From contig NZ_JAVRHT010000001.1 in NCBI RefSeq assembly GCF_031846415.1, positions 1 through 64,000 on the forward strand: DNA of 64,000 nt. The letters run 5' to 3'. Position numbers and translations under genes: made by a program. Of this stretch, positions 44,192-53,144 are shown in pieces. The notes below the pieces were generated by a model. It worked only from the letters and a program-made list of their open reading frames with translations, searched no databases and was not told the DNA's origin. Positions within the stretch are counted from its first letter, which is position 1. Each line of letters opens with the position of its first letter. Origin of the DNA: Rubrivirga litoralis (GTDB lineage Bacteria > Bacteroidota > Rhodothermia > Rhodothermales > Rubricoccaceae).

Positions 44192-45151
44192 TCATGTGCA
44201 CGCCCGACCGCGGACGAACGCCAGCGCGGCCGGGCCGACCACACGGTCGTCGCGGCTCAGGTTGGGGACGCCCAGCGCGTGGCTCCGCGCCGGCATGACG
44301 ACGACCTCGCTGGGCACGCCGGCCGCGTCCAGCGCGGCGTCCAGCACCTCCACCTGGCGCTCGAACACCGGCCCCTCGCCGTCGGCGTAGACGATGAGGA
44401 ACGGCGGGTCGCCGGCCGAGGCGTACGTCGCCGGCGACGCCTCGCGCTCCCACGCGAGCGGCTCGGGCGGGGCGGTCTCGACCGGCTCGCCGGACGGTGA
44501 GAACCGGCGGGCGTAGTACGCGAAGTCGGCCCCGGCCTCGGTGTAGGTCGGCCGGTCGGCGATGTCGAGAGCCGCCCCGCTCACCGCGACTACGCCGCAC
44601 ACGACGCTCTGCGAGGCTCCCGCGCGCTGGAGCGGGGCGGGGTCGAGCGCCACGCGCGCCGCCAGCTGCGCGCCGGCCGAGTGGCCCATGAGGAACAGCG
44701 CGTCCGGGTCGCCGCCGTAGGCCCCGATCTCGCGGTGGACGTACGCGACCGCGTCGGCCATGTCCTCGACCTGCGCCGGGTACCGGACGCCCGGCTGGAG
44801 CCGGTAGCTGATGACGGCGGCGCCGATGCCGTGCCGCGCCAAAAACCGGCCCACGTTGTTGTACAGGTCCTCGCCGCCGTACGTGAAGTCGCGGTCGCCC
44901 GAGTCCCACCCGCCCCCGTGGACGAACACGACCGTCGGCCACGGCTCGCGGCGGACCGAGTCGGCGAGGGGCATGAACAGGTTGAGCCGGTGCTTCGGGT
45001 CGCCGTCGTCGAGGTAGGCGAGGTCGCGGCGCACGTTCTCGGCCGGGAGCGGGACCCTCTCGTAGAACAGGTCGACGCCGACGGACTTGACGAGGCCGCA
45101 CCCGCCGGCGACGAGCAGGAGGACCGGGGCGAGCAGGAGGCGGAGGCGCAC
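44192..45151 (-). CDS. Lipoprotein alpha/beta hydrolase (carboxylesterase, BD-FAE-like)
   Basis: The 319-residue product starts at GTG 45151 with a signal and lipobox (VRLRLLLAPVLLLVAGGC, Cys18). It has the HGGGW oxyanion motif (VVFVHGGGWDSGD), the nucleophile elbow GHSAGA (near residue 153), an acid in IVYADGEGP and the final His in ARSHALG. This is the hormone-sensitive-lipase/BD-FAE esterase pattern, so it probably deacylates a carbohydrate or small ester at the cell surface. A TTG at 45235 would extend the protein by 28 residues lacking signal character. Confidence 0.88.
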   Translation of the reverse strand: MRLRLLLAPVLLLVAGGCGLVKSVGVDLFYERVPLPAENVRRDLAYLDDGDPKHRLNLFMPLADSVRREPWPTVVFVHGGGWDSGDRDFTYGGEDLYNNVGRFLARHGIGAAVISYRLQPGVRYPAQVEDMADAVAYVHREIGAYGGDPDALFLMGHSAGAQLAARVALDPAPLQRAGASQSVVCGVVAVSGAALDIADRPTYTEAGADFAYYARRFSPSGEPVETAPPEPLAWEREASPATYASAGDPPFLIVYADGEGPVFERQVEVLDAALDAAGVPSEVVVMPARSHALGVPNLSRDDRVVGPAALAFVRGRACT

Positions 45152-45299
45152 GGGCGGGGCGGAGATGCGGGCGGAGCCGCGTCCAACCCGCCCCGCCCGC
45201 TCGGGTGCCCTGGACCGCCGCCCCGCCCCGCTCAAGCGTTTCGGGCGGGGTGGGCCGGCTCACCGTCCCACTGACGCACCGACGGACTGACCCACCGCC

Positions 45300-46874
45300 T
45301 TACCGCTCCCACGGCACCTCGGCCGAGCGGTCGAACGTGACCCCGAGCGCCGTCCACCGCGGCGCCTGCGCGGCGAGCCGCCGGCGGACGCCCGGCCACG
45401 ACCGCACGGCCTGCGGCGACCACGCGAGCTCGGCGACGGCCGCCAGGCGCGGGAACGCCATGAGCGTCACGTCTGAAAGCGTCCCCAGCGTCTCGGACCA
45501 CAGCGGCGCCTCGATGCCCAGAACCGACGCCTCGGGGACGCCCGGGAGCAGCGCGGCGGGGTCCCAGTCGTAGCTGTCGCGGACCCCGTTCAGCCCGGCC
45601 CACGTGAGCCCGAGCACGGCGGCCGAGTCCGGCTTCATGTCGAGGTAGATGCGGTCCGACGGCGAGAGCACGACGGCCGCCCCGCCCGCGACGGCCTCGG
45701 CCACCGACGCCGCGACCGCCGGCGCCTGCGGCCGCCACACCTGGACGACCGCGCCGGGCTGGAGCGGCACCTCCGCCACCTCGTCCCACCCGACAAAGCG
45801 CTTGCCGTGGGCGGCCACGATCTGCTGCGCGCGCGCCATGAACGCCGCGTACTGCTCCGCCGAGAGCGTTTTGACCTCGTCGCCGCCCAGGTGGAGGTAC
45901 GGGCCGGGCGTGGCCCGGGCGAGCGCGCCCACGACGTCGTCCAGGAACGCGTACGTCTCCTCCTTCTCGACGCACACGGCGCTGAACCCGACGCGGATGC
46001 CCGTGTACGGGGCCGGGGCGACGCCGTCGCAGGTCAGCTCGGGGAGCGACGCGAGGGCCGCGTTCGTGTGCCCCGGCACGTCAATCTCGGGGACGACCAC
46101 GACGAACCGCTCGGCCGCGTACCGGACGATCTCGGCGTAGTCCGCGACCGTGTAGTACCCGCCCTGCCCGTCGCCCACCTCGGTCCGCCCGCCGACGTCG
46201 GTGAGGGCGGGGCGGCCCGGGATCTCGACGCGCCAGCCCTGGTCGTCGGACAGGTGGAGGTGGAGCCGGTTCAGCTTGTAGAGCGCCATCAGGTCGACGA
46301 ACCGCTTCACGTCGTCGACGCTGAAAAAGTGGCGGGCCACGTCAAGCATGGCGCCGCGCCACGCGAACCGCGGGCGGTCGACCACGCGCCCGAGCGGGAC
46401 GGGGAGCGGGCGCGGGAGGGCGGCCGTGAACTCGACGTGGGGCGGCATGAGGTGCCGGAGCGTCTGGGCGCCGTAGAACAGCCCGGCCGCCTCGGGCGCC
46501 GTGATCGTGACGCCGCGGTCGGTCACCTCCAGCTCGTAGCCCTCGGCGCCGAGGTCCGTTCGGTCCGGCCGCCGGTCGAGCACGATGGCGCCCACCGCCC
46601 CGCCCGCGTCGACCGCCGGCGCGCCGTCGACGGCCGGGCCGATCAGCTCGTCCAGGAGCTGCCCGACGCGCGCGGCCTCGGCGTCGCCCGGCGGGACCAC
46701 GATGGGCGTCTCGGTGGTCACCACGAACGAGCCGGCCGAGAACGCGGCCTCGACCGGAGCGGGGAGAATCGCCGGCTGCGCGACCGCCCCGCCCGCGGCC
46801 AGGAGCAGGCACAGGACGACGCCGAGCGGGAACGCTAGGGCGGGGCGGAACTGGGCAATCGGCGGAGTCGGCAT
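45300..46874 (-). CDS. Beta-N-acetylhexosaminidase (GH20)
   Basis: The 524-residue enzyme has a signal peptide (ending AAGGAVAQ), an N-terminal GH20b domain (about 35-165) and the GH20 catalytic barrel. The catalytic Asp-Glu pair is in HLGGDEVK near residue 330, and HLHLSDDQGWRVEIPG and EIDVPGHTNAAL are conserved. It removes terminal N-acetylglucosamine or GalNAc from chitin fragments, peptidoglycan or glycans outside the cytoplasm. Start ATG 46874. The neighbouring esterase lipoprotein on the same strand may be part of the same polysaccharide-use capability. Confidence 0.94.
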   Translation of the reverse strand: MPTPPIAQFRPALAFPLGVVLCLLLAAGGAVAQPAILPAPVEAAFSAGSFVVTTETPIVVPPGDAEAARVGQLLDELIGPAVDGAPAVDAGGAVGAIVLDRRPDRTDLGAEGYELEVTDRGVTITAPEAAGLFYGAQTLRHLMPPHVEFTAALPRPLPVPLGRVVDRPRFAWRGAMLDVARHFFSVDDVKRFVDLMALYKLNRLHLHLSDDQGWRVEIPGRPALTDVGGRTEVGDGQGGYYTVADYAEIVRYAAERFVVVVPEIDVPGHTNAALASLPELTCDGVAPAPYTGIRVGFSAVCVEKEETYAFLDDVVGALARATPGPYLHLGGDEVKTLSAEQYAAFMARAQQIVAAHGKRFVGWDEVAEVPLQPGAVVQVWRPQAPAVAASVAEAVAGGAAVVLSPSDRIYLDMKPDSAAVLGLTWAGLNGVRDSYDWDPAALLPGVPEASVLGIEAPLWSETLGTLSDVTLMAFPRLAAVAELAWSPQAVRSWPGVRRRLAAQAPRWTALGVTFDRSAEVPWER

Positions 46875-46954
46875 CGGGCGGGGCGGGGTGGTGGGGCGCC
46901 ACCAGAATAGAGCACCCCCGCACGGATCAGGGCCGGGGCGGGCCGTCTTGGCTG

Positions 46955-46984
46955 CGTACCCGGTACCTCGTACCCCGTACCACC
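46955..46984. repeat. GTAC-type array before GH20
   Basis: GTACCCGGTACCTCGTACC followed by CCGTACC is an array of the same kind as at 17919 and 29898, located between two genes on the minus strand. Confidence 0.6.
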
Positions 46985-46990
46985 GCACGC

Positions 46991-47557
46991 CTACGCTCCG
47001 ACGTGGGCGAGCCACGCCGGGTAGCCCTGGGCCGCTTCGGGGCGCAGCGCCGGCGCGTCGTCGCGGTCCAGCCACAGCGCGGCCGCGTGCGCGAGCGCCG
47101 CGCGGCGGGCGTCCGCGCTCGGTCCGGCCGCCTCCAGGCAGACGCTCCACCAGACCGCCCCGCCCGCCTCGACGCGCGAGAGCTCGACGGCGCACGCGCC
47201 GCCGGCGGCCTCGACGCGCCGCTGCCGCCGCCGCTTGCGGACCTCGACCCACCCGGGCGGGGCGGGGTCGCCCTCGACCGGGAACAGCCACTTGGCCCAC
47301 GCCGCGGCCGGGGCGCCGTGCACCCGCCCCGCCCCGCCCGTGCGCTGCTTGGCCTCGACGCGCCCCTCGCGGACCTTCAGGCCGAGCTCGGCGCCGGTGC
47401 CTCCGAGGTAGCGGTCGGTCCGCACGCCCTCCTCGACCGGCGGCCCGAGCGCGTCGAACCACGCGGCGACGGCGGCCGGCACCTCGCCGGGCAGAAACCA
47501 GCGGACCTCAACGGTCCGGTACGGCCCGGGCGCGGGCGGGGCGGCGGGCTCGCTCAC
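46991..47557 (-). CDS. CYTH-like domain protein, function unknown
   Basis: The 188-residue product begins YRTVEVRWFLPG and has a regularly spaced set of charged strands (ELGLKVREGRVEAKQR, KWLFPVEG, VEVRKRRRQRR) resembling CYTH/triphosphate-tunnel proteins, whose ExExK-type motifs bind triphosphates. The match is by feel rather than by an exact signature. The GTG start overlaps the stop of the marC-like gene by four bases (GTGA), so the two form an operon. Confidence 0.65.
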   Translation of the reverse strand: MSEPAAPPAPGPYRTVEVRWFLPGEVPAAVAAWFDALGPPVEEGVRTDRYLGGTGAELGLKVREGRVEAKQRTGGAGRVHGAPAAAWAKWLFPVEGDPAPPGWVEVRKRRRQRRVEAAGGACAVELSRVEAGGAVWWSVCLEAAGPSADARRAALAHAAALWLDRDDAPALRPEAAQGYPAWLAHVGA

Positions 47558-48195
47558 GACGACGCGGCGGCGATCATGGCCGTGATGCCACCCCGGATCA
47601 TGGCGACCGAGATGGCCGCGAGGAACAGGCTGGCCACCTTCGCGACGGCCTTCGACGTGCCCGGCCCGAACAGCCGGAGCAGCGACGGCCCAAAGGTGAA
47701 CGCGACGAACACGAGCACCATGTTGAGCGCGATCGAGAGCAACGTAAGCTCCCACCCGACCTGTCCGTCGGCGATCAGGATCGTCGTGATGGCGCCCGGC
47801 CCGATGATGAGCGGGATGCCCAGCGGGACGACCGGGAGGTCGATGGGCTCGTCGGCCTCGGCGATCTCCTCCTGCGCCTCCTTGCTCCCGGCCCGTCGGT
47901 CCTTCGTGTCCCCGAAGGCGAGGTCGGTGATGGCGATGACGAGCAGGATGAGCCCGCCGCCCACGCGGAGGTCGTCGACCGTGATGCCGAGCGTGCGGAA
48001 GATGACCCCGCCCGCGAACAGCATGAGCACGGCGAGCACGAGGGCCGCGGCGAGCGCGCGCACAAGGAGCGCCCGCCGGTCGTCGGCCGTGAACGACTCG
48101 GTCATCCCCACGTAGAGCGGGAGGATGCCCGGGATGTTGATGGCGACGAACAGCGGGAGGAACGCCGCGATGAGGGAGGCGAGCAGGTCGGGCAC
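47554..48195 (-). CDS. MarC-family integral membrane protein
   Basis: The product (213 residues from GTG 48195) has six hydrophobic helices and the MarC/UPF0056 pattern (FVAINIPGILPLYVGMTES, GGLILLVIAITDLAFG, PLGIPLIIGPGAITTIL). MarC proteins were once linked to multiple antibiotic resistance but their transport role is unproven. ATG 48258 is possible but would add a Pro/Ala-rich, element-derived stretch. The CYTH-like gene follows with a 4-base overlap. Confidence 0.88.
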   Translation of the reverse strand: MPDLLASLIAAFLPLFVAINIPGILPLYVGMTESFTADDRRALLVRALAAALVLAVLMLFAGGVIFRTLGITVDDLRVGGGLILLVIAITDLAFGDTKDRRAGSKEAQEEIAEADEPIDLPVVPLGIPLIIGPGAITTILIADGQVGWELTLLSIALNMVLVFVAFTFGPSLLRLFGPGTSKAVAKVASLFLAAISVAMIRGGITAMIAAASS

Positions 48196-48632
48196 GGGCG
48201 GGGCGGCCTCCGGCGGTGGAGGCAGAGCGGGCGGGGCGGCGCAGTATCGGCCGGCCACCCCGCCCCGCCCGTGACGTCTCGGTGTCGGCGGCCGAACTCA
48301 CCGGCCGTTCACCGGGCGGGGCGGTCGCTCCCGTGGGCGCAGAGCGGCTGCGCGGTCCCAGACCGGAGCCCAGGACGACGAGTCCGTGGGGCGCGCCTCA
48401 GAAGCTGTCTGGTAGAGGTTCTCCCTCTCCCACCGGGGCAGGGCCGGACCCAAAGGGCGGGGTGGGAGACGGACGTCGAGCGGGCGTCTCGGGCGGGGTG
48501 GCCGCCCGAGGTCCCCCCGCCCAACCTCCCCCCGCTGGGGGGAGGAGACTGAAATCGGCTCCCAAACAGTTGCTTAGCGGGAAGGCATTCCGCGCCTGCG
48601 ACCGAACCGCTCCCCCACCGCAAACACGCCCG
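48196..48632. other. Gene-free spacer glyA-marC
   Basis: These 437 bases contain GGGCGGGGCGG/TGG copies, an extended GGACCCAAAGGGCGGGGTGG copy (48445-48464), and a hairpin of CCTCCCCCC and GGGGGGAGG around 48525-48545. A less GC-rich patch follows (GGAGACTGAAATCGG, then CTCCCAAACAGTTGC). No coding frame looks real. It lies downstream of glyA on the minus strand, so it may carry that gene's terminator and the promoter of marC. Confidence 0.5.
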
Positions 48633-49967
48633 TCACTGCGCGACGGCGGCGCGGACGGGCTCGGTCCCCAGCGAGGGCACGTCGTAGAGCGGGAACGCGT
48701 CGCACAGCGCGCGGACCTCGGAGCGCACGGCCTCGGCGTCGCCGCCCCGGCTCGCCAGCACGCGATCCATGAGCGCGACGACGGTGCGGAACTCGTCCTC
48801 GCCGAACCCGCGCGTGGTCAGCGCCGGCGTGCCGACGCGGATGCCCGACGTCACGAACGGGCTCTCGGGGTCGCCCGGGACCATGTTCTTGTTGACCGTG
48901 ATCTCGGCCTCGCCCAGCCACGCCTCGGCCTCCTTGCCCGTGACGCCCTTGGAGCGGAGGTCGACGAGCGCGAGGTGGTTGTCGGTCCCGCCGGAGACGA
49001 CGGCGTAGCCGCGCTCGACGAACGCCGCGGCGAGCGCGCGGGCGTTGGCGACCGTCTGCCGCTGGTACTCAGCGAACTCCGGCCGGAGCGCCTCGCCAAA
49101 GGCGACGGCCTTGGCGGCGATCGAGTGCATGAGCGGGCCGCCGATGGCGCCGGGGAACATGGCCGAGTCGAGGACCTGCCCGGTCGACTTCGGGTTGCCG
49201 CTCTTTTTCCACGTCTCGCCCGTCGGCGAGGGCGCGTCGCGGCCGACGAGGAGCATCCCGCCGCGCGGGCCGCGGAGCGTCTTGTGCGTCGTCGTCGAGA
49301 CGACGTGGGCGTGGGGGAGCGGGTCGTTGAGCAGGCCGGCGGCGATGAGGCCCGCCGTGTGCGCCATGTCCACCCAGAGCAGCGCGTCGACCTCGTCGGC
49401 GATCTCGCGGAGCGCGACGTAGTTGAAGTCGCGGCTGTAGGCGCTGGCCCCGACCGAGAGCATCGTCGGCCGCACCTCGCGGGCCGCCTCGCGCACCTTG
49501 TCCAGGTCGACGTAGCCCGCCCGCTCGCCGTCCTCGTCGACGCCGTAGAAGTGGGCGTCGTAGAGCTTGCCCGAGAAGTTGACCGGGCTGCCGTGCGTGA
49601 GGTGGCCGCCGTGGGCGAGGTCGAGCCCGAGGAGCCGGTCGCCGGGCTCCATAAAGGCGAGGTAGATGGCCAGGTTGGCCGTCGCGCCCGAGTGCGGCTG
49701 GACGTTGACCCACTCGGCCCCGAACAGCTCTTTGGCCCGGTCGCGGGCGAGGTCCTCGATCTGGTCGACGACTTCGCAGCCGCCGTAGTACCGCTTGCCG
49801 GGCAGGCCCTCGGCGTACTTGTTGGTGAGCGGGCTCCCGAGCGCCTGGAGCACAGCCGGGCTCACAAAGTTCTCGGACGCGATGAGCTCGAGCCCGTCGT
49901 TCTGCCGCTCGACCTCGGCACGGACGAGGTCGAACACGGCGGGGTCGGTTTCCTGGAGGGCGGACAT
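48633..49967 (-). CDS. glyA: Serine hydroxymethyltransferase
   Basis: The 444-residue PLP enzyme interconverts serine and glycine and loads one-carbon units on tetrahydrofolate. The PLP lysine is in VSTTTHKTLRGPRGG (near residue 226) and the N-terminal ELIASENFVSPAVLQALGS and HGGHLTHGSPVNFSGKLY motifs are intact. It works with the glycine cleavage system, whose P-protein gene is 8 kb to the left. Start ATG 49967. Confidence 0.96.
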   Translation of the reverse strand: MSALQETDPAVFDLVRAEVERQNDGLELIASENFVSPAVLQALGSPLTNKYAEGLPGKRYYGGCEVVDQIEDLARDRAKELFGAEWVNVQPHSGATANLAIYLAFMEPGDRLLGLDLAHGGHLTHGSPVNFSGKLYDAHFYGVDEDGERAGYVDLDKVREAAREVRPTMLSVGASAYSRDFNYVALREIADEVDALLWVDMAHTAGLIAAGLLNDPLPHAHVVSTTTHKTLRGPRGGMLLVGRDAPSPTGETWKKSGNPKSTGQVLDSAMFPGAIGGPLMHSIAAKAVAFGEALRPEFAEYQRQTVANARALAAAFVERGYAVVSGGTDNHLALVDLRSKGVTGKEAEAWLGEAEITVNKNMVPGDPESPFVTSGIRVGTPALTTRGFGEDEFRTVVALMDRVLASRGGDAEAVRSEVRALCDAFPLYDVPSLGTEPVRAAVAQ

Positions 49968-50023
49968 GGGTCGGGGCGGGGTGGGGACGGGGGTCCATAC
50001 GCCGCCGCCCCGCCCGGGTGCCG

Positions 50024-50100
50024 CGGGGAGAGCCGGGGAGAGCGGGGAGAGCGGGGAGAGCGGGGAGAGCGGGGAGAGCGGGGAGAGCGGGGAGAGCGGA
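50024..50100. repeat. Nine-base tandem repeat CGGGGAGAG
   Basis: Seven perfect units run from 50034 to 50096, with one further unit at 50024 and a partial unit at the end. The array is upstream of glyA (whose ATG is at 49967 on the minus strand), within a 314-base gene-free gap that otherwise holds element copies and a G/C-rich stretch. Copy number could vary between strains. Confidence 0.9.
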
Positions 50101-50281
50101 AGGTGACGGCACGGGCGGGGCGGGGCAGTCTTTTTCCGCCACCCCGCCCTTTTTCAGGAGCGGGCCGGGGTGGAAGGAGCCCGTGCGCCGCCCCGCCCCC
50201 TTTCCGACGAGCGGGGCGGGGTGGTCTCGCTCTACCTGCTCTTGCGCTCTACCTGCTCTCCCCGATCCGCTCCGCCCCGCC

Positions 50282-50644
50282 CTACAGCTCGGGCGCCTCG
50301 ATCGGGAAAAACTGATTCGCGATCCCGAGGAACGCCCACTCCCCGCCCGGCCGGCGGCCGTTGATGTCGACGCGGTAGACGCTGGCGACGTAGTAGTCCT
50401 CGCGCTCGAACGCCTCCGAGGCGAGCGCGCCGGCCTCGCGCCCGAGGCGCCTGGCGATCACGCCGGCCACGCGGCCGCCGGACGAGCCGCCGACCTCCTC
50501 GCCCGCGTCTCGCGCCCGCTGCTCGGCCTGCGCGGCGAGTTCCTCGGTCAGAAACCGCCGGAACGCCTCCGGCCCTGGATTGAGGACGTACAGGAGGCCG
50601 GCGATCAGGAGCAGCCCGACGAGGAGGACGCGGAAAGGGGTCAT
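50282..50644 (-). CDS. Small DUF4359-like membrane-anchored protein
   Basis: The 120-residue protein has one N-terminal membrane helix (VLLVGLLLIAGLLYVLNPG), a charged helical region, then YYVASVYRVDINGRRPGGEW and FLGIANQFFPIEAPE. The end pattern resembles DUF4359 proteins, for which no function is known. Start ATG 50644 is chosen over upstream codons read through repeats. Confidence 0.65.
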   Translation of the reverse strand: MTPFRVLLVGLLLIAGLLYVLNPGPEAFRRFLTEELAAQAEQRARDAGEEVGGSSGGRVAGVIARRLGREAGALASEAFEREDYYVASVYRVDINGRRPGGEWAFLGIANQFFPIEAPEL

Positions 50645-50650
50645 GTCCGG

Positions 50651-50778
50651 GAGAGTCGGTGAGTTGGTGAGCCGGAAGATGCCCGCCCCGCCCGCGCGGC
50701 GCCAGGGGCGGGACGGCGCGTCAGTCCAATCCTTGCCCACCCCGCCCTACTGACCCACTGATCGTCCTGACCTACCGA
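50651..50778. repeat. Opposed GAGTCGGTGAG / CTGACCCACTG arms
   Basis: GAGAGTCGGTGAGTTGGTGAG (50651-50671 in part) is opposed to CTACTGACCCACTGATCGTC further on to 50777. The arms enclose a core with element copies between the DUF4359-like and DUF4159 genes. A related CACTGACGCACCGACGG array lies at 45268-45300. Confidence 0.45.
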
Positions 50779-50780
50779 TG

Positions 50781-51443
50781 CTACTGGACCGCCCCGCCCT
50801 GCGTCGTCGCGTAGACCAGGAGGTTCACGCCCATCCGCAGCGCCGCCTCGCGCGCCTCGGGCGGGTCGGCGTGGACGCCCTCCGGCTCCCAGCCGTCGGC
50901 GAGGTCGCTCTCGTGGGCGTAGAACACGACGAGGCGGCCCTCGTGGAACAGCCCGTAGCCCCGCGCCGGCTCGCCGTCGTGCTCGTGGATCTTGGGGAGC
51001 CCGTCGGGAAAGTCGAAGTGGGCGTGGTAGACCGGGTGGCTCGCCGGGAGCGGCTGGAGCTCCTGCTCGGGGTACACCTTTTTGAGCTCGCGGCGAACCG
51101 ACTCGTCCAGCCCGTAGTCGTCGTTGACGATGAGGAAGCCGCCGCCGTCGAGGTAGCGCCGGAGCCGCCCCGCCTCGTCGTCGGTGAGGGCGACGTTGCC
51201 GTGGCCGTTGAGGAACAGCAGGGGCACCGCGAACAGCCGGTCGCTCCCCAGCTCGACCGTGACCGGCTCCGGGTCGAGGTCCAGGAGCGTGTGCTGCCGC
51301 GCGTAGGCGAGGAGCGTCGGGAGCGGGTCGCCCGAGTACCAGTCGCCGCCGCCGCCGTACTGGACGCGCGCGACCTGCACCCCGCCCTGAGCACACGCCG
51401 CCGACGCGGCAAACAGGAGGACAGCAGCGAGAACGGCGCGCAT
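50781..51443 (-). CDS. DUF4159 domain secreted protein
   Basis: The 220-residue product has a signal peptide (MRAVLAAVLLFAASAACAQ) and the DUF4159 pattern VARVQYGGGGDWYSGDPLPT, LFLNGHGNVALTDDE, LRRYLDGGGFLIVNDDYG and VYHAHFDFPDGLPKIHEHDG. It has a glutamine-amidotransferase-like fold and is common in Bacteroidota beside MoxR/DUF58 clusters; that cluster is not seen here. Function unknown. Confidence 0.85.
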   Translation of the reverse strand: MRAVLAAVLLFAASAACAQGGVQVARVQYGGGGDWYSGDPLPTLLAYARQHTLLDLDPEPVTVELGSDRLFAVPLLFLNGHGNVALTDDEAGRLRRYLDGGGFLIVNDDYGLDESVRRELKKVYPEQELQPLPASHPVYHAHFDFPDGLPKIHEHDGEPARGYGLFHEGRLVVFYAHESDLADGWEPEGVHADPPEAREAALRMGVNLLVYATTQGGAVQ

Positions 51444-51602
51444 GGGCGGACTCAGAGGGCGGGGAGGACGGGCGCCCGGCCAACGCTCCGCCCCGCCCCG
51501 TTCGCGTGGCGGCACCCGAGCGGGGCGGTAGCGGAAGCCAGGGCGGGGCGGCGGCACCGCGAGCGGGGCGGGACGTTCCACCCCTCCACCTCTCCCACAC
51601 CC

Positions 51603-52874
51603 ATGCCCCTCACCCTCGACCGCTCGCACGTCCTCCCCTTCCTCGACGACCGCCCCGCCCTCGACGACCGCGTGGCGCAGGCCCACCGCCGCGTGCTCGA
51701 CGGCGAGACCGAGATGCCCGAGATGCTCGGGTGGCGTCGGATGCTGCTCGACCCCGACGACGCGCTCCTGGAGTCGGTCGCCGAGACGGCCGCCGAGATC
51801 CGCGACCGTGCCGACGTCCTCCTTTGTATTGGGATCGGCGGGTCGTACCTGGGCGCCGAGGCCGTCATGCAGGCGCTCGACACGCCGTTCTCGGACGACG
51901 GCCCCGAGATCCTCTTTGCCGGCCACCACCTCGGGCCGGAGTACCACGAGCGGCTGTTCCAGTACCTCGACGGCAAGAGCGTCTACGTCAACGTGATCTC
52001 GAAGTCGGGGACGACGCTCGAGCCGGCCCTCGCCTTCCGCTTTGCGCGCCGGTTCGTGGAGCGGCACTTCGACGACGCCGACCGCCGCATCATCGCCACG
52101 ACCGACGCCGACCGCGGCGCGCTCCACGACCTCGCCGTCGACAAGGGCTACCGCCGCTACGTGGTCCCGAACGGCGTCGGCGGCCGGTTTTCTGTGCTCA
52201 CGCCCGTGGGCCTCCTGCCGATCGCCGCGTCGGGCGTCGACACGCGCTCCTTGTTCTACGGCGCCGTCGCCGGCGCGCGCGAGGTGACGGACGCCGACGC
52301 CGGCCACCCCGCCCTCCAGTACGCCGGCGACCGCTACGCGCTGGGCGAGCAGGGCTACAAGACCGAGGTCATGGCCGTCATGGACCCGGCGCTGCGCGGG
52401 ATCGGCGCGTGGTGGCAGCAGCTGTTCGGCGAGAGCGAGGGGAAGGACGGCAAGGGCCTGTTCCCGGTCGTGCTCCAGTACACGACCGACCTCCACTCGG
52501 TCGGCCAGTACGTCCAGCAGGGGCAGCGGACGCTCGTCGAGAGCTTCCTCCGCATCGACGACGCCGGCGAAGGGCTCGAGGTCGCGGAGCAGGACGACAA
52601 CGGCGACGGCCTGAACTACCTCGCGGGCAAGACCTACGGCGAGATCAACGAGAAGGCGTACGCGGCGACAGCCGAGGCCCACGCCGAGGGTGGCGTCCCC
52701 AACTGGACCGTCACGCTCCCGCGCCTGGACGCCGAGAACGTGGGTCGCCTCATCCACTTCTACGAGCACGCCGTTTCAGTTAGCGGGAAGCTCCTCGGCG
52801 TCAACCCGTTCAACCAGCCGGGCGTCGAGAACTACAAGCAGAAGATGTTCTCGCTGCTCGGGAAGCCCAGCTAA
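51603..52874 (+). CDS. pgi: Glucose-6-phosphate isomerase
   Basis: The 423-residue enzyme interconverts glucose 6-phosphate and fructose 6-phosphate. It shows CIGIGGSYLGAEAV (near residue 77), the sugar-phosphate loop VISKSGTTLEPALAFR, GGRFSVLTPVGLLPIA and the C-terminal NPFNQPGVENYK. Its short size fits the Bacillus/Thermotoga-like subfamily. Residues 17-20 (RPAL) are coded by an element copy. It stands next to the candidate origin and ends in an element-pair hairpin. Confidence 0.95.
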   Translation: MPLTLDRSHVLPFLDDRPALDDRVAQAHRRVLDGETEMPEMLGWRRMLLDPDDALLESVAETAAEIRDRADVLLCIGIGGSYLGAEAVMQALDTPFSDDGPEILFAGHHLGPEYHERLFQYLDGKSVYVNVISKSGTTLEPALAFRFARRFVERHFDDADRRIIATTDADRGALHDLAVDKGYRRYVVPNGVGGRFSVLTPVGLLPIAASGVDTRSLFYGAVAGAREVTDADAGHPALQYAGDRYALGEQGYKTEVMAVMDPALRGIGAWWQQLFGESEGKDGKGLFPVVLQYTTDLHSVGQYVQQGQRTLVESFLRIDDAGEGLEVAEQDDNGDGLNYLAGKTYGEINEKAYAATAEAHAEGGVPNWTVTLPRLDAENVGRLIHFYEHAVSVSGKLLGVNPFNQPGVENYKQKMFSLLGKPS

Positions 52875-52915
52875 GGCGGAACGGCTCCTCCCCAGAGGCT
52901 CCACCGCCCCTCTCG

Positions 52916-52947
52916 ACCGCCCCGCCCTCGCCAGGGGGCGGGGCGGT
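52916..52947 (+). terminator. Element-pair hairpin after pgi
   Basis: ACCGCCCCGCCC and GGGCGGGGCGGT form a 12-base stem around an 8-base loop, followed by TTCTG, 41 bases past the pgi stop codon. This is the dispersed element used as a terminator. Confidence 0.7.
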
Positions 52948-53144
52948 TCTGCATGCGCGCCCGCCGCTTCGAGCCGCCGCTGTGCGGCCGTCGCTCAGCC
53001 GGCCGGCAGCGGCGGGACGCTTCGATCAGCCCCTTAAGTCGACGCTCGTCTCGCCGATTCCCTGAGGGCGGGGCGGTCCTCCGTTGCGTGCCCGCTCGGG
53101 CGCACGAGGTGACCTCCCGACCGTCGATTCTGCACTGGAAACCG

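Noticed and set aside
50024..50100. Possible CRISPR array
   Set aside because: Units of nine bases are directly tandem with no spacers and no cas genes nearby; it is a simple tandem repeat.
49968..50281. Possible riboswitch or leader upstream of glyA
   Set aside because: Only a 9-base tandem repeat and element copies are present; no conserved aptamer segments.
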